A stretch of DNA of 64,000 nt, from the NCBI RefSeq assembly GCF_900635775.1, contig NZ_LR134167.1:1211001-1275000 (forward strand), in the 5' to 3' direction. Within the stretch, counting starts at the first letter, position 1. Each line of letters starts with the position of its first letter. Below, piece after piece: positions 20,359-30,475 of this stretch. A model generated the notes under the pieces. That model saw only the letters and a program-made list of their open reading frames with translations. It was not told the origin of the DNA and did no database searches. This stretch comes from Avibacterium volantium. Lineage in GTDB: Bacteria > Pseudomonadota > Gammaproteobacteria > Enterobacterales > Pasteurellaceae. Both the position numbers and the translations under genes were made by a program.

Positions 20359-21858
20359 TTATCGTTGTTGATTGTAGCTTTTTTCTGCCTCATCAAATTT
20401 TTCAGCTACGTCTTTAGCAACCGGTGAGAAAATTGATGAGGTTAGGGTAACGAAAGAACAAGCTAGGAAGCCTGGGATAATTTCGTATAAGTTGGCGATG
20501 TCTTTCCAGTTTAGTGTGGTCATTAGCGGTTTCCACGCCACAACTGTTACTGCACCAGCTAACATTCCCCATAACGCGGCGTTGGAGGTGATGTTGCGGT
20601 TAAATAGGGAAAGGATCACCAATGGCCCAAATGATGCGCCAAAGCCAGCCCAGGCGTAGGATACTAAGCCCATTACTTTAGAATTCGGATCTTGTGCGAT
20701 GGCGATGGCTACAGTGGCGATGAGCAATACCATCACGCGGCCAACCCAAACTAATTCCGTACTTGAGGCATTTTTGCGTAAGAAACCGTGGTAGAAATCT
20801 TCGGTGATGGCGGCAGAACACATTAAGAATTGTGCCGATAAGGTACTCATAATCGCCGCTAAAATGGCGGATAGCACAATACCCACGATCCAAGGATTAA
20901 AAATGGCTTTGGAGATTTCAATAAACACCGATTCGGCGGAATCCAAAGCAATGCCTTTTACTTCAAAATAAGCCAAGCCGAAATACCCCACGGCACAAGC
21001 ACCACCTAAGCAGAGGATCATCCAAGTGATCCCAATTGTGCGGGCTTTATCGAGAGCTTGTACTGAACTGGCTGCCATAAAACGGGCTAGGATATGCGGC
21101 TGTCCGAAGTACCCTAATCCCCAAGAAAGAGCCGAAATCACGCCAATACCTGATACGTTGTAAAGCCAGTTGGAATAAGGGATTCCCGTTTGTTGTGATT
21201 TAGCTTCTAGGGCAAGGGTGATTTCTTCCCAGCTAATGTTGAGCAGTACGATGACAGGGGCGAGCAATAAAGCGAAAATCATCAATGAGGCTTGAATAGT
21301 ATCGCTCCAAGAAATCGCTAAATAGCCACCAATAAAGGTGTAAGCTATGGTTGCCACCGCACCAAAAATCAAGGCGGTAGTGTAATCAATGCCTAATAAG
21401 CTTTGGAATAATTTTGCCCCAGCTACCACACCAGATGCACAGTAAATGGTGAAGAAAAACAAGATCACTGAAGAAGAAAGAATTTTCAGCGATTTTGCTC
21501 GTTTCGGAAATCGCATTGCAAAATATTCAGGCAAGGTGAGCGCATTGCCATAGTGTTCCGTGAAAACCCGTAAACGCCCTGCCACAATGCGGTAATTTAG
21601 ATATGCCCCAACCGTTAGCCCCACGGCAATCCAGGCTTCTGACAAGCCAGTAAGGAAAATCGCACCGGGCAAGCCAAGTAGCAACCAACCAGACATATCT
21701 GATGCGCCCGTCGACATTGCGGTAACAAAGCTCCCCATTTTGCGGCCGCCTAAAATGTAATCGTTAAAATTTTTGGTGGAAATATAGGCGTAAATCCCAA
21801 TCCCTAAAATGATAACAAGATACAGTCCAAAAGCTGTGTAGATTTGATAATTCTGCAT
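20359..21858 (-). CDS. putP: Sodium/proline symporter
   Basis: SSS-family carrier importing proline with Na+. 499 residues, about 13 spans. Family markers are GGRKMGSFVTAMSTGASDMSGW (read in parts at about 37-58; the STGASDMSGW segment holds Na+ ligands), and the LGYFGQPHILARFMAA signature at about 225-240. It lies 17 bp after putA, so the transporter and the catabolic enzyme share a transcript, unlike the divergent put genes of enterobacteria. Confidence 0.95.
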   Translation of the reverse strand: MQNYQIYTAFGLYLVIILGIGIYAYISTKNFNDYILGGRKMGSFVTAMSTGASDMSGWLLLGLPGAIFLTGLSEAWIAVGLTVGAYLNYRIVAGRLRVFTEHYGNALTLPEYFAMRFPKRAKSLKILSSSVILFFFTIYCASGVVAGAKLFQSLLGIDYTTALIFGAVATIAYTFIGGYLAISWSDTIQASLMIFALLLAPVIVLLNISWEEITLALEAKSQQTGIPYSNWLYNVSGIGVISALSWGLGYFGQPHILARFMAASSVQALDKARTIGITWMILCLGGACAVGYFGLAYFEVKGIALDSAESVFIEISKAIFNPWIVGIVLSAILAAIMSTLSAQFLMCSAAITEDFYHGFLRKNASSTELVWVGRVMVLLIATVAIAIAQDPNSKVMGLVSYAWAGFGASFGPLVILSLFNRNITSNAALWGMLAGAVTVVAWKPLMTTLNWKDIANLYEIIPGFLACSFVTLTSSIFSPVAKDVAEKFDEAEKSYNQQR

Positions 21859-21875
21859 ACTTTCTCCCTATAAAA

Positions 21876-24800
21876 TTATTGTTCTTCAATGGCCATTAGG
21901 GTGGCGTTGCCCCCCGCGGCAGAAATATTCTCACTGCGTGAAAATTCGTTATATAGCAAGGTCAAATCCTGATTGACTGTCCAATCGTATAAACAGAAAA
22001 TCGCAGGATTATTCTGCGCAAAACGCTGGCGTGTTTGGGTATCGATCGGCGATACAAACACCGCTTTTTGCAAATGCTGTCCTTCTTTTAGGATTTGTAG
22101 ATGTGGTAATTGATAGCTCAACAGCGGATTATCTTTTTCTACAACAACATTAAATCCTGCTTGTTGTAACCGCTGATAAGCCGCAGTTAAACGAGCGTGG
22201 TCTTGACCGAGTAATAAAACAGAAGTGGTTTTATAATCAATGCTATTTAATTCCCCTGTAATACTAGGCAATACGTTGTTTTTTGCAAGTATAGATAAAT
22301 AATATTGTGATGTTTTGGTTAAACGTTGAACATAAAGCTCGCCGCCTGCTTTCGGCCCTGTGCCTGATAAGCCGTGTCCGCCGAAAGGTTGCACGCCAAC
22401 CACGGCTCCCACAATATTACGGTTAATGTAGAAATTGCCACATTCTAAATGCTGCTCTACAAAGGCAATATTTTTGTTGATACGGCTATGGCAGCCCCCT
22501 GTTAAAGCGTAGCCTTTAGTATTAATTTTTTGCAGATAATCGCCCAATTCCGCTTTTTTATAGCGAACAAAGTGCAGAATTGGCCCGAACATTTCGCGAT
22601 TAATTTGATCCAAAGAATCCACTTCATAAATGGCTGGTGCGACAAAATGCCCTGAAGTCGGGGAATCCAATTCAAAATATCGGCGAGAAAACGACCGCAC
22701 TTGTGTTTGGTAATTGATTAAGTTGGCTTTTGCTTCTTCATCGATCACGGGCCCAATATCCGTATTGAGTAGCTCTGGATTGCCAATCACTAATTCTTTC
22801 ATTGCTTCGGTGATCATTTGGTATAAACGATCCGCAATGTCTTCTTGCACTAATAAAATACGCAAGGCAGAACAGCGTTGGCCTGCGGAATCAAAAGCGG
22901 AACTGAGTACATCGGTAATCACTTGTTCTAATAAAGCGGAAGAATCTACCACCATTGTGTTTAAACCGCCGGTTTCAGCAATGAGCACGGGTTGATCTTC
23001 TCGTTGCACAAGCTGTTTATTGATTAAATGGGCTACTTCCGTTGAGCCAGTAAACATTACTGCATTAAAGGGTTGAGCCACTAACGCTGCACCTAAATCC
23101 CCAGCCCCTAAGGTGAGTTGCAAGGCTTCTTGTGGCACGCCTGCTTGATGTAATAATTTTACGGCATAATAAGCAATGAGCGAAGTTTGCTCGGCAGGTT
23201 TTGCAATCACATTATTGCCCGCTGCCAAGGCTGCAGCGATTTGCCCAGTGAAAATTGCCAGAGGGAAATTCCAAGGAGAAATACACAGCACGTTGCCTAG
23301 TGGTGGTGCGAGGGCTTTTTTGCTGTCTAATAAGCGGATTTGTTCCGCGTAATAACGCAAGAAATCCACCGCTTCACGCAGTTCCCCAATGGCATTGGGT
23401 AAGGTTTTTCCTGCTTCTTCAATGGCAAGACGTAGCAACAAGCCAGTATTTTCTTGATAAAAATCCGCCGCTCTTTCTAAAATTGTCGCACGTTCTTCCA
23501 CGGTTTTTTCTTGCCAAACACGAGATTGCAGCACATCAAACACCGCAGGCACATCATCTGGCGACATAAACGTGGAAGTTGGCAAAGATTGTGCCGTATC
23601 TGCTGGTTTGCGACCTTGATAACGTTGTGCTGCTTGCACAGGTACCGCACAAAGGGATTGCACGTCCGCATATTCTGCTTGATTTAATTGCTGTTGCAAT
23701 TCCGCCAGTTGGATTTCATCACTTAAATTAAAGCCTTGGGAATTACGGCGATGTGGGAAAAGATCCGCCGGTAATTTAATGGCTTTATTTGGTGCACCGT
23801 TAAAACGAGCAAATTTTTTCCACGGCGCTTCAATCAGTTCATTAACAGAAATATTGTTATCCACTAATTGATGCACGAAAGAGGAATTTGCGCCGTTTTC
23901 TAGCAATCTGCGTACAAGGTAGGCGAGTAGGGTTTCATAGGTTCCCACCGGCGCATACACCCGCACACGGCGATTAAATTGATGTTCACCAACCACATTA
24001 TCGTAAAGGGTTTCGCCCATTCCGTGCAGACATTGAAATTCAAATTCTTTGCCTTTACCCAGTTCCGCAATGGTGGCTAGGGTTTGCACATTATGGGTTG
24101 CAAATTGTGGATAAATGGCATCTTGTGCGTCTAATAATTTTTTCGCACAGCTAATATAAGAAATATCCGTATGCACTTTGCGTGTATAAACGGGGAAGCC
24201 TTGCACGCCTTCGGTTTGCGCCCATTTAATTTCGCTATCCCAATACGCGCCTTTCACCAAACGTACCATCATTTTGCGCTGATAACGGCGATTTAACGCA
24301 ATAATATAATCCAATACATAAGGACAGCGTTTTGAATAGGCCTGCACCACAAAGCCGATACCATTAAAGCCAGCAAGATCAGGATCTTGTAATAATTTTT
24401 CGAGCAGATCTAAAGAAATTTCAAGGCGTGCCATTTCTTCTGCATCAATGTTCAAACTAATGTTATATTGTTTTGCCAAAACAAAAAGCTGTTTTAAACG
24501 CGGATAGATTTCGCTCATTAAACGATCTTGTTGTGAACGAGAATAACGCGGGTGGATAGCCGATAATTTCACTGATACGCCATTTGCATCATATAAGGCT
24601 CGCCCTGCGGATTGTTTACCCACGGCGTGAATGGCGTCCACATAATCTTGCAAATATCTATCCGCATCTTCCATTGTCATTGCAGCTTCGCCGAGCATAT
24701 CAAAGGAAAAACAATAGCCCATTTTTTCTCTTGTCGTAATATTTTTTAGGGCTTTTTCCATTGTTTCACCAGTAACAAATTGCTCGCCTAAAATCCCCAT

Positions 24801-25316
24801 TGCTTTTTCAATAGCTTTTTTCATCACTGGTGCGGAAAGGCGAGAGAAACTTTTCATCAATGCAGAAGAAAGAGCTTCTTCATCTAAACTAGCGCTGATC
24901 TTATTGCCAAGCATTAAACCTAGGCTTGCGGCGTTGGTAAATAGCGAGCCTGATTTTTTCAAATGGGATTGCCAGTTACCCTGTTGAAGCTTATCGTTGA
25001 TTAAATCATAACGGGTTTGCGCATCGGGAATACGCAACAAGGCTTCCGCCAAGCACATCAAGGCAATGCCTTCATCACAGCCTAAAGAAAACTCGTGCAT
25101 CAAGGCATCAACGCCATAATGTTTCTGTTTTTTACTACGAATTTTGCCGATTAATTCTCGGGCGACTTGTTCAATGGAAGATTCTTGCTGTGGTGTGAAA
25201 TCTAAGGTTTGGACTAATTGACTTACTGCGGCTTGTTCAGGGCAATCATAATGCGCGCTGATAATTTTACGAAGTTCGGGTTCTACACTGGGGAGAGGAG
25301 AGTATTGGTAGTTCAT
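21876..25316 (-). CDS. putA: Bifunctional proline dehydrogenase / P5C dehydrogenase
   Basis: Oxidises proline to glutamate with electrons to FAD/quinone and NAD. I start at ATG 25316 (1146 residues), which has GGAG 9 bp upstream; the ATG at 25328 overlaps that site. The PRODH barrel spans about 80-510, with substrate-loop segments YSKRCPYVLDYI and LVKGAYWDSEIKWA and the VRVYAPVGTYETLLAYLVRRLLEN end. The aldehyde dehydrogenase half is at about 570-1040: AETGGLNTMVVDSSA (general-base Glu) and SAGQRCSALRIL (nucleophile Cys). The N-terminus has no ribbon-helix-helix domain, so it cannot repress its own operon as E. coli PutA does. The last 100 residues are a degenerate C-terminal domain. Confidence 0.96.
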   Translation of the reverse strand: MNYQYSPLPSVEPELRKIISAHYDCPEQAAVSQLVQTLDFTPQQESSIEQVARELIGKIRSKKQKHYGVDALMHEFSLGCDEGIALMCLAEALLRIPDAQTRYDLINDKLQQGNWQSHLKKSGSLFTNAASLGLMLGNKISASLDEEALSSALMKSFSRLSAPVMKKAIEKAMGILGEQFVTGETMEKALKNITTREKMGYCFSFDMLGEAAMTMEDADRYLQDYVDAIHAVGKQSAGRALYDANGVSVKLSAIHPRYSRSQQDRLMSEIYPRLKQLFVLAKQYNISLNIDAEEMARLEISLDLLEKLLQDPDLAGFNGIGFVVQAYSKRCPYVLDYIIALNRRYQRKMMVRLVKGAYWDSEIKWAQTEGVQGFPVYTRKVHTDISYISCAKKLLDAQDAIYPQFATHNVQTLATIAELGKGKEFEFQCLHGMGETLYDNVVGEHQFNRRVRVYAPVGTYETLLAYLVRRLLENGANSSFVHQLVDNNISVNELIEAPWKKFARFNGAPNKAIKLPADLFPHRRNSQGFNLSDEIQLAELQQQLNQAEYADVQSLCAVPVQAAQRYQGRKPADTAQSLPTSTFMSPDDVPAVFDVLQSRVWQEKTVEERATILERAADFYQENTGLLLRLAIEEAGKTLPNAIGELREAVDFLRYYAEQIRLLDSKKALAPPLGNVLCISPWNFPLAIFTGQIAAALAAGNNVIAKPAEQTSLIAYYAVKLLHQAGVPQEALQLTLGAGDLGAALVAQPFNAVMFTGSTEVAHLINKQLVQREDQPVLIAETGGLNTMVVDSSALLEQVITDVLSSAFDSAGQRCSALRILLVQEDIADRLYQMITEAMKELVIGNPELLNTDIGPVIDEEAKANLINYQTQVRSFSRRYFELDSPTSGHFVAPAIYEVDSLDQINREMFGPILHFVRYKKAELGDYLQKINTKGYALTGGCHSRINKNIAFVEQHLECGNFYINRNIVGAVVGVQPFGGHGLSGTGPKAGGELYVQRLTKTSQYYLSILAKNNVLPSITGELNSIDYKTTSVLLLGQDHARLTAAYQRLQQAGFNVVVEKDNPLLSYQLPHLQILKEGQHLQKAVFVSPIDTQTRQRFAQNNPAIFCLYDWTVNQDLTLLYNEFSRSENISAAGGNATLMAIEEQ

Positions 25317-25519
25317 AAGATGCTCCATATAAAATTTTGCTTTATTTGTTAATGGAATGTTAAGGATTGTAATGAAATTTTGAAAAGAGAAAATATGAAA
25401 TGTTGAGAAATGTGATGGAGTTCAAAAAATAGCCTTTAACATTGCAATATTATTTGCCCAGAAACACCATAAAACAAAAGTGCGGTGCTTTTTTGGGGAG
25501 TTTTTATGGAAATTAGGTG

Positions 25520-25580
25520 AAAAAAAAGCCCTTCAAAGAAGGGCTGAAAATATTTGGAGTCATACTTTTTAGGGTATGGC
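25520..25580 (-). ncRNA. Candidate small RNA or leader RNA upstream of putA
   Basis: A complete short transcription unit on the minus strand. A promoter (TTGCAA 25611-25606, 16 bp, TATAAT 25589-25584) is followed by a small 5' hairpin (CATAC and GTATG arms at 25578-25561) and about 15 nt of linker. A strong terminator follows: AGCCCTTC/GAAGGGCT, arms 25545-25538 and 25534-25527, then eight Ts. Predicted length is about 55-65 nt. No protein gene sits inside, apart from a 16-codon ATG frame (25563 to about 25513, MTPNIFSPSLKGFFFT) without a good ribosome site. It ends about 200 bp before putA. It could be a stand-alone sRNA or a prematurely terminated putA leader; I do not recognise a named family. 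Confidence 0.6.
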
Positions 25581-25583
25581 GGC

Positions 25584-25611
25584 ATTATACAAGGAAAAAT
25601 GTAATTTGCAA
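25584..25611 (-). promoter_or_regulatory. Strong promoter of the candidate small RNA
   Basis: TTGCAA (25611-25606) and a consensus TATAAT (25589-25584) with 16-bp spacing on the minus strand. It lies just downstream of the trhP terminator, so it is not needed for trhP. Confidence 0.75.
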
Positions 25612-25660
25612 CATTTTATTAACAAATCTGTAATAATTCATTAAAGTTTAAATCAAGCCA

Positions 25661-25687
25661 AGAAAAAGGCGAGCTAACTCGCTCGCC
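25661..25687 (-). terminator. Terminator after trhP
   Basis: GGCGAGC (25668-25674) pairs perfectly with GCTCGCC (25681-25687) with a 6-nt loop; TTTTTC follows on the minus strand. It begins 12 bp after the trhP stop. Confidence 0.88.
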
Positions 25688-25698
25688 AAGTGATGTGA

Positions 25699-27069
25699 TT
25701 ATTTGCTTTCTGCGTGCGGATTGCGCGTATTGGCGTTCACCAAGTTTCGCATTAGCAAGGCATAGTCTAAATCCAAATCTTCTGGTACATCTAAGAAAAC
25801 AAAATGTCCGTCCCCTAGCGCTGCTTCTACTTCTTCCCCTTTGCGATTTAGCATACGTTCAATTTTGAACACGATATTGCCTTTTGGTGTCATTAATTCC
25901 ACTTCGTCACCAAGTAAGAATTTATTTTTTACCGCCACTTCGGCCAAGCCCTCTTTACGCACACCGGTAAATTCGCCGACAAATTGCTGACGCTCAGAAA
26001 TGCTATAACCATAGTCGTAGTTTTGGTATTCATCGTGCGTATGGCGGCGTAAAAAGCCCTCGGTATAGCCACGGTGCGCAAGGCTTTCAAGGGTATCCAT
26101 TAAGCTTTCATCAAATGGTTTGCCTGCGGCGGCATCATCAATAGCTTTGCGGTAAACTTGTGCGGTTCTTGCGCAATAATAGAAAGATTTGGTGCGCCCT
26201 TCAATTTTTAGTGAATGAACCCCAATTTGTGTAAGTTTTTCAACGTGTTGCACGGCGCGTAGATCTTTTGAGTTCATAATATAAGTGCCGTGTTCGTCTT
26301 CAAAGGCAGACATTTTTTCTTCTGGACGCTGGCTTTCTGCAAGTAAGAAGACTTTGTCCGTGGTTTGTCCTTCGCCCAAGGTTGGCGCAACATTTTTCAC
26401 TGGGATTTCATTGCCAACAATGTTGCCCACTTCGTCTTCCTTGCCTTCTTCCACCGAATATTCCCAACGGCACGCATTGGTGCAAGTGCCTTGGTTTGGA
26501 TCGCGTTTGTTTATGTAACCTGAAAGCAAGCAACGCCCTGAATAAGCCATACATAACGCACCGTGGACGAAAATTTCAATTTCCATATCTGGCACTTGTT
26601 GGCGAATTTCAGCAATTTCATCAATCGAAAGTTCGCGGGATAAAATCACGCGGGTTAACCCCATTTGTTTCCAGAACTTCACCGTTGCCCAGTTCACTGC
26701 ATTGGCTTGCACCGAAAGGTGAATGTCAATGTCGGGGAAATGTTCACGCACAAGCATAATCAATCCTGGGTCAGACATAATTAAGGCATCGGGCTTCATT
26801 TCCACCACAGGCTGAAGATCTTTAATAAAGGTTTTTAATTTGGAGTTGTGCGGTGCAATATTCACCACCACATAGAATTTTTTGCCTAGCGCGTGCGCTT
26901 CGTCAATCCCAATTTTCAAATTGGCGTGGTTAAATTCATTGTTTCGCACACGCAAGCTATAACGTGGTTGCCCCGCGTACACCGCATCAGCCCCATAAGC
27001 AAAGGCATAACGCATATTTTTTAATGAGCCTGCTGGGGAAAGCAGTTCTGGTTTGAATGTGGTTGTCAT
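25699..27069 (-). CDS. trhP: Peptidase-U32-family tRNA hydroxylation protein (TrhP/YegQ)
   Basis: TrhP (YegQ) is needed for prephenate-dependent formation of 5-hydroxyuridine at position 34 of some tRNAs; the U32 'peptidase' label is historical. 456 residues. Starts with PELLSPAGSLKNMRYAFAYG. The cysteine motif typical of U32 proteins is seen in HGALCMAYSGRCLLSGY (about 169-185), NQGTCTNACRWEY (about 191-203) and later KIEGRTKSFYYCA. C-terminal YegQ domain with FTGVRKEG and LGDEVELMTPKGN. Promoter TTTACA-16-TACAAT is at 27161-27134. Function is by homology. Confidence 0.9.
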   Translation of the reverse strand: MTTTFKPELLSPAGSLKNMRYAFAYGADAVYAGQPRYSLRVRNNEFNHANLKIGIDEAHALGKKFYVVVNIAPHNSKLKTFIKDLQPVVEMKPDALIMSDPGLIMLVREHFPDIDIHLSVQANAVNWATVKFWKQMGLTRVILSRELSIDEIAEIRQQVPDMEIEIFVHGALCMAYSGRCLLSGYINKRDPNQGTCTNACRWEYSVEEGKEDEVGNIVGNEIPVKNVAPTLGEGQTTDKVFLLAESQRPEEKMSAFEDEHGTYIMNSKDLRAVQHVEKLTQIGVHSLKIEGRTKSFYYCARTAQVYRKAIDDAAAGKPFDESLMDTLESLAHRGYTEGFLRRHTHDEYQNYDYGYSISERQQFVGEFTGVRKEGLAEVAVKNKFLLGDEVELMTPKGNIVFKIERMLNRKGEEVEAALGDGHFVFLDVPEDLDLDYALLMRNLVNANTRNPHAESK

Positions 27070-27133
27070 AAATTTCTCTTTGTGTCTGATTACAAGTCAG
27101 GCATTCACTCAAGGTAAATGCGTAAAGGCGGTT

Positions 27134-27161
27134 ATTGTAGGGGGATTTTGCGATTTGTAAA
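27134..27161 (-). promoter_or_regulatory. trhP promoter
   Basis: TTTACA (27161-27156), 16 bp, TACAAT (27139-27134) on the minus strand, leaving a leader of about 55 nt that can form two short hairpins (GCATT/AATGC and CTGA/TCAG arms). Confidence 0.6.
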
Positions 27162-27174
27162 GTAAAGAGAGAAA

Positions 27175-27213
27175 AAGTGCGGTGGAAATTTTGTTAATTT
27201 TTTCACCGCACTT
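27175..27213 (-). terminator. Inverted uptake-sequence terminator after the DUF945 gene
   Basis: AAGTGCGGTG (27175-27184) pairs with CACCGCACTT (27204-27213). On the minus strand the downstream arm is followed by TTTTTCTCTC. It lies 12 bp from the stop of the 676-residue gene. Confidence 0.8.
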
Positions 27214-27224
27214 AATAAAGGCAA

Positions 27225-29255
27225 TTATTGTTGTTCTGGGGCTAAATTTTCCCCATTGGTTGGAGGGAATATTTCGCCATTAATCCAAGTTTGCTCCCCT
27301 TCTTTTTTTATTTCAATAGTGTAATTATCAGCATTTTCTTTTAAATAAGGATTAAGTTGCCCTTCAGGATTGACCCAATCATTAATTAATGACCACGAAG
27401 TTGAGTTTTTACCTTTCAATAAATTTTCTTTAAATAATTTATTAGCAAAGGCGAAAGAAAGATCAATGTTTGTATTTTTCCATTTTTCTAATAATAAAGC
27501 GAAAGATCTTTTATCTTTTTGATCTTCTAATATCCCTGATTTTAAGCTGAGTTTTCCTTCAAATGGGGTCAGCGATGTAGAAGGGTAGGTATCTATTTCA
27601 CCATTTATTTTTGCCTGTTCAATATTAATAGCAATATTTTTAATCGGCTGATAAATGATTAAGTCAGTATAATCATTGACACTAAGATATTTAGTGCAAG
27701 CTGCTTGATAGATAAGGTTATTACAAATATTTAAAGGAATAATTGAACCTACATTTGTTGCTGTAAATGGAAGGCTGATTTTCCCATTTTTTAATTGGAA
27801 CTGATCTTTTTTATTCACATAGCTTGCTAGGGCAAGCTCAATGTTCTCATTATCTTGCTTATCTTCAGAAACAACGCCACTTGCTCCGATTTCTATCCCT
27901 TTAAGTTCAATATTATCACCTAAAGCTAATTCATCTATTTTAAATAGCATCTCTTGGGATTGATTATAATCCTGTGAAAGCGTTTTTACGTGGGTAATAA
28001 AGGTATTTTTCTCTTTTTCTAATGAGGTATTTTCTTGTTCTTTTTCTGATGGTTTGATTTTTGAAAAAATCTGAATATTTGATTTTAACAATTCAAGTTG
28101 CGTGGCAAGATTAACATTTTTATTATTGCCTTTAAATTGTATGTCTTTGATTTTAAAAGGTTTGTTTTCTCCTTTGCTTTGGCTAGATTTTAATGCGAAA
28201 GCATAGCTGCTTTGTACTTGTGATAAGTCAGAAAAATTTCCTTTGAAGGAAGAAGAGAAGTTATCAAAAGAAACCTCTTTATCTTTTTCTTCATGTGCTA
28301 AGGTTAAATTTTCAAAATTAAAGCTGACTTCACTTTCTTTATTTTTAAATAGTAAGTCCAAAGACTGATTGATAATTTCCGCCGTGTTTAGCTCATTTTT
28401 ATTGTTGAGCAGGTGAAATAATTTTGCATAGCTAAGTTGATTTGGAATGTCTTTTTGAGCAAGTTGGAATGCTATATTTTTAAACTGAATTGTAGCGTGT
28501 TTAGGATTCTTATCTGTAATAGTTATCCCATCAGTGTTTATTTTAGTGCTTAAGTTGTAATTGCTGCCAGATAAAGATTTATCTAAATTATAATCTAATT
28601 TTTGTAGTTTGATATTTGTATTATCCCCATTTAAGAAATAAATATCACCGTCTTTAAGTTGAACGGATACATTTTCAATATCATATTGATTATCATCAAT
28701 AGGGATAAGCGTAGCACTCGCAGTTAAATCGTTAATTTTTGAGTTTGCATCATAATTAAAGCCAGATAAATGGCTTTGAATTTCCATTAGATGACTTTTA
28801 GGTTCAAAATTTAGCTCTATTACTAAAGATTGTGATTTGTTAGCGAGATCGCGAAATTGGGTATCAATATTTGATTGGAAATAATCCCCAATAACAGAAA
28901 ATTTACTGGTAATATTATTTTTATCAATAGTAACTTTAAAATTTTTATTTAATTCTTTTACAAAGCTTGGGATAAGGGCAGAATCTGCAAGCACCGCAAA
29001 AGGAAGTGCGGTGAGTTTTGTTTGAATAATTTCGCTAGACGTGTTGGATTCATCATTAGAGAGTTTGAGAACAAGTTCACGACTGAAGAAATTTTTCTTT
29101 TGCTCAACCACGTCCAACTGAAATTTATCTTGCAGTGAATAAGGGAATTTTTGCAGAATTTGATCAATTTTATGATTGGTGTAAATTTGCGCGCCTAAAG
29201 CTAATGTGGCAGCAATCAAGGATAGTGAACCAACAATTTTTACTTTTTTATTCAT
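27225..29255 (-). CDS. DUF945 (YdgA-like) exported protein, long form
   Basis: 676 residues with an N-terminal signal/anchor (about 7-24, VGSLSLIAATLALGAQIY) followed by NHKIDQILQKF. The rest is rich in beta-strand, Lys, Asn and Ser, and has no catalytic motif that I see. The organisation (hydrophobic N-terminus, then long AsmA/YdgA-like beta repeats such as NLTLAHEEKDKEVSFDNFSS) matches DUF945 proteins, whose function is unsettled (envelope-associated). It is transcribed divergently from metF; a second DUF945 gene lies on the other side of metF. Acidic C-terminal tail ending LAPEQQ. Low GC compared with metF. Confidence 0.7.
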   Translation of the reverse strand: MNKKVKIVGSLSLIAATLALGAQIYTNHKIDQILQKFPYSLQDKFQLDVVEQKKNFFSRELVLKLSNDESNTSSEIIQTKLTALPFAVLADSALIPSFVKELNKNFKVTIDKNNITSKFSVIGDYFQSNIDTQFRDLANKSQSLVIELNFEPKSHLMEIQSHLSGFNYDANSKINDLTASATLIPIDDNQYDIENVSVQLKDGDIYFLNGDNTNIKLQKLDYNLDKSLSGSNYNLSTKINTDGITITDKNPKHATIQFKNIAFQLAQKDIPNQLSYAKLFHLLNNKNELNTAEIINQSLDLLFKNKESEVSFNFENLTLAHEEKDKEVSFDNFSSSFKGNFSDLSQVQSSYAFALKSSQSKGENKPFKIKDIQFKGNNKNVNLATQLELLKSNIQIFSKIKPSEKEQENTSLEKEKNTFITHVKTLSQDYNQSQEMLFKIDELALGDNIELKGIEIGASGVVSEDKQDNENIELALASYVNKKDQFQLKNGKISLPFTATNVGSIIPLNICNNLIYQAACTKYLSVNDYTDLIIYQPIKNIAINIEQAKINGEIDTYPSTSLTPFEGKLSLKSGILEDQKDKRSFALLLEKWKNTNIDLSFAFANKLFKENLLKGKNSTSWSLINDWVNPEGQLNPYLKENADNYTIEIKKEGEQTWINGEIFPPTNGENLAPEQQ

Positions 29256-29353
29256 AGACTTTCCTAACTTTAGGGATTGATTTTTCAGAAGTATAGCGGA
29301 TTTATAAGCGAGCGATAAGAGCTTTGCTATGAATTTGTTTCATAAAATAATGA

Positions 29354-30325
<972 letters not shown>

Positions 30326-30337
30326 TCTCTCAAATTC

Positions 30338-30365
30338 AAATGGGGAGCAATCCCCATTTTTTGTT
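30338..30365 (+). terminator. Terminator after metF
   Basis: AAATGGGGA (30338-30346) pairs with TCCCCATTT (30351-30359) across GCAA, followed by TTTTTG. It is 12 bp past the stop. Confidence 0.9.
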
Positions 30366-30475
30366 TTCAAATAAAAATTTTTTAAAAAAGCACCGCACTT
30401 TATTTTCCTACTATTTTTTGCGATTTATGGCTAATTATGCTATTTTTCTGCAAATTTTATTTAAAAGGAAACGTA

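Noticed and set aside
25513..25563. 16-codon leader peptide for putA (two proline codons)
   Set aside because: No ribosome site, only two scattered proline codons, and the frame depends on the terminator sequence. Kept only as an alternative in the small-RNA entry.
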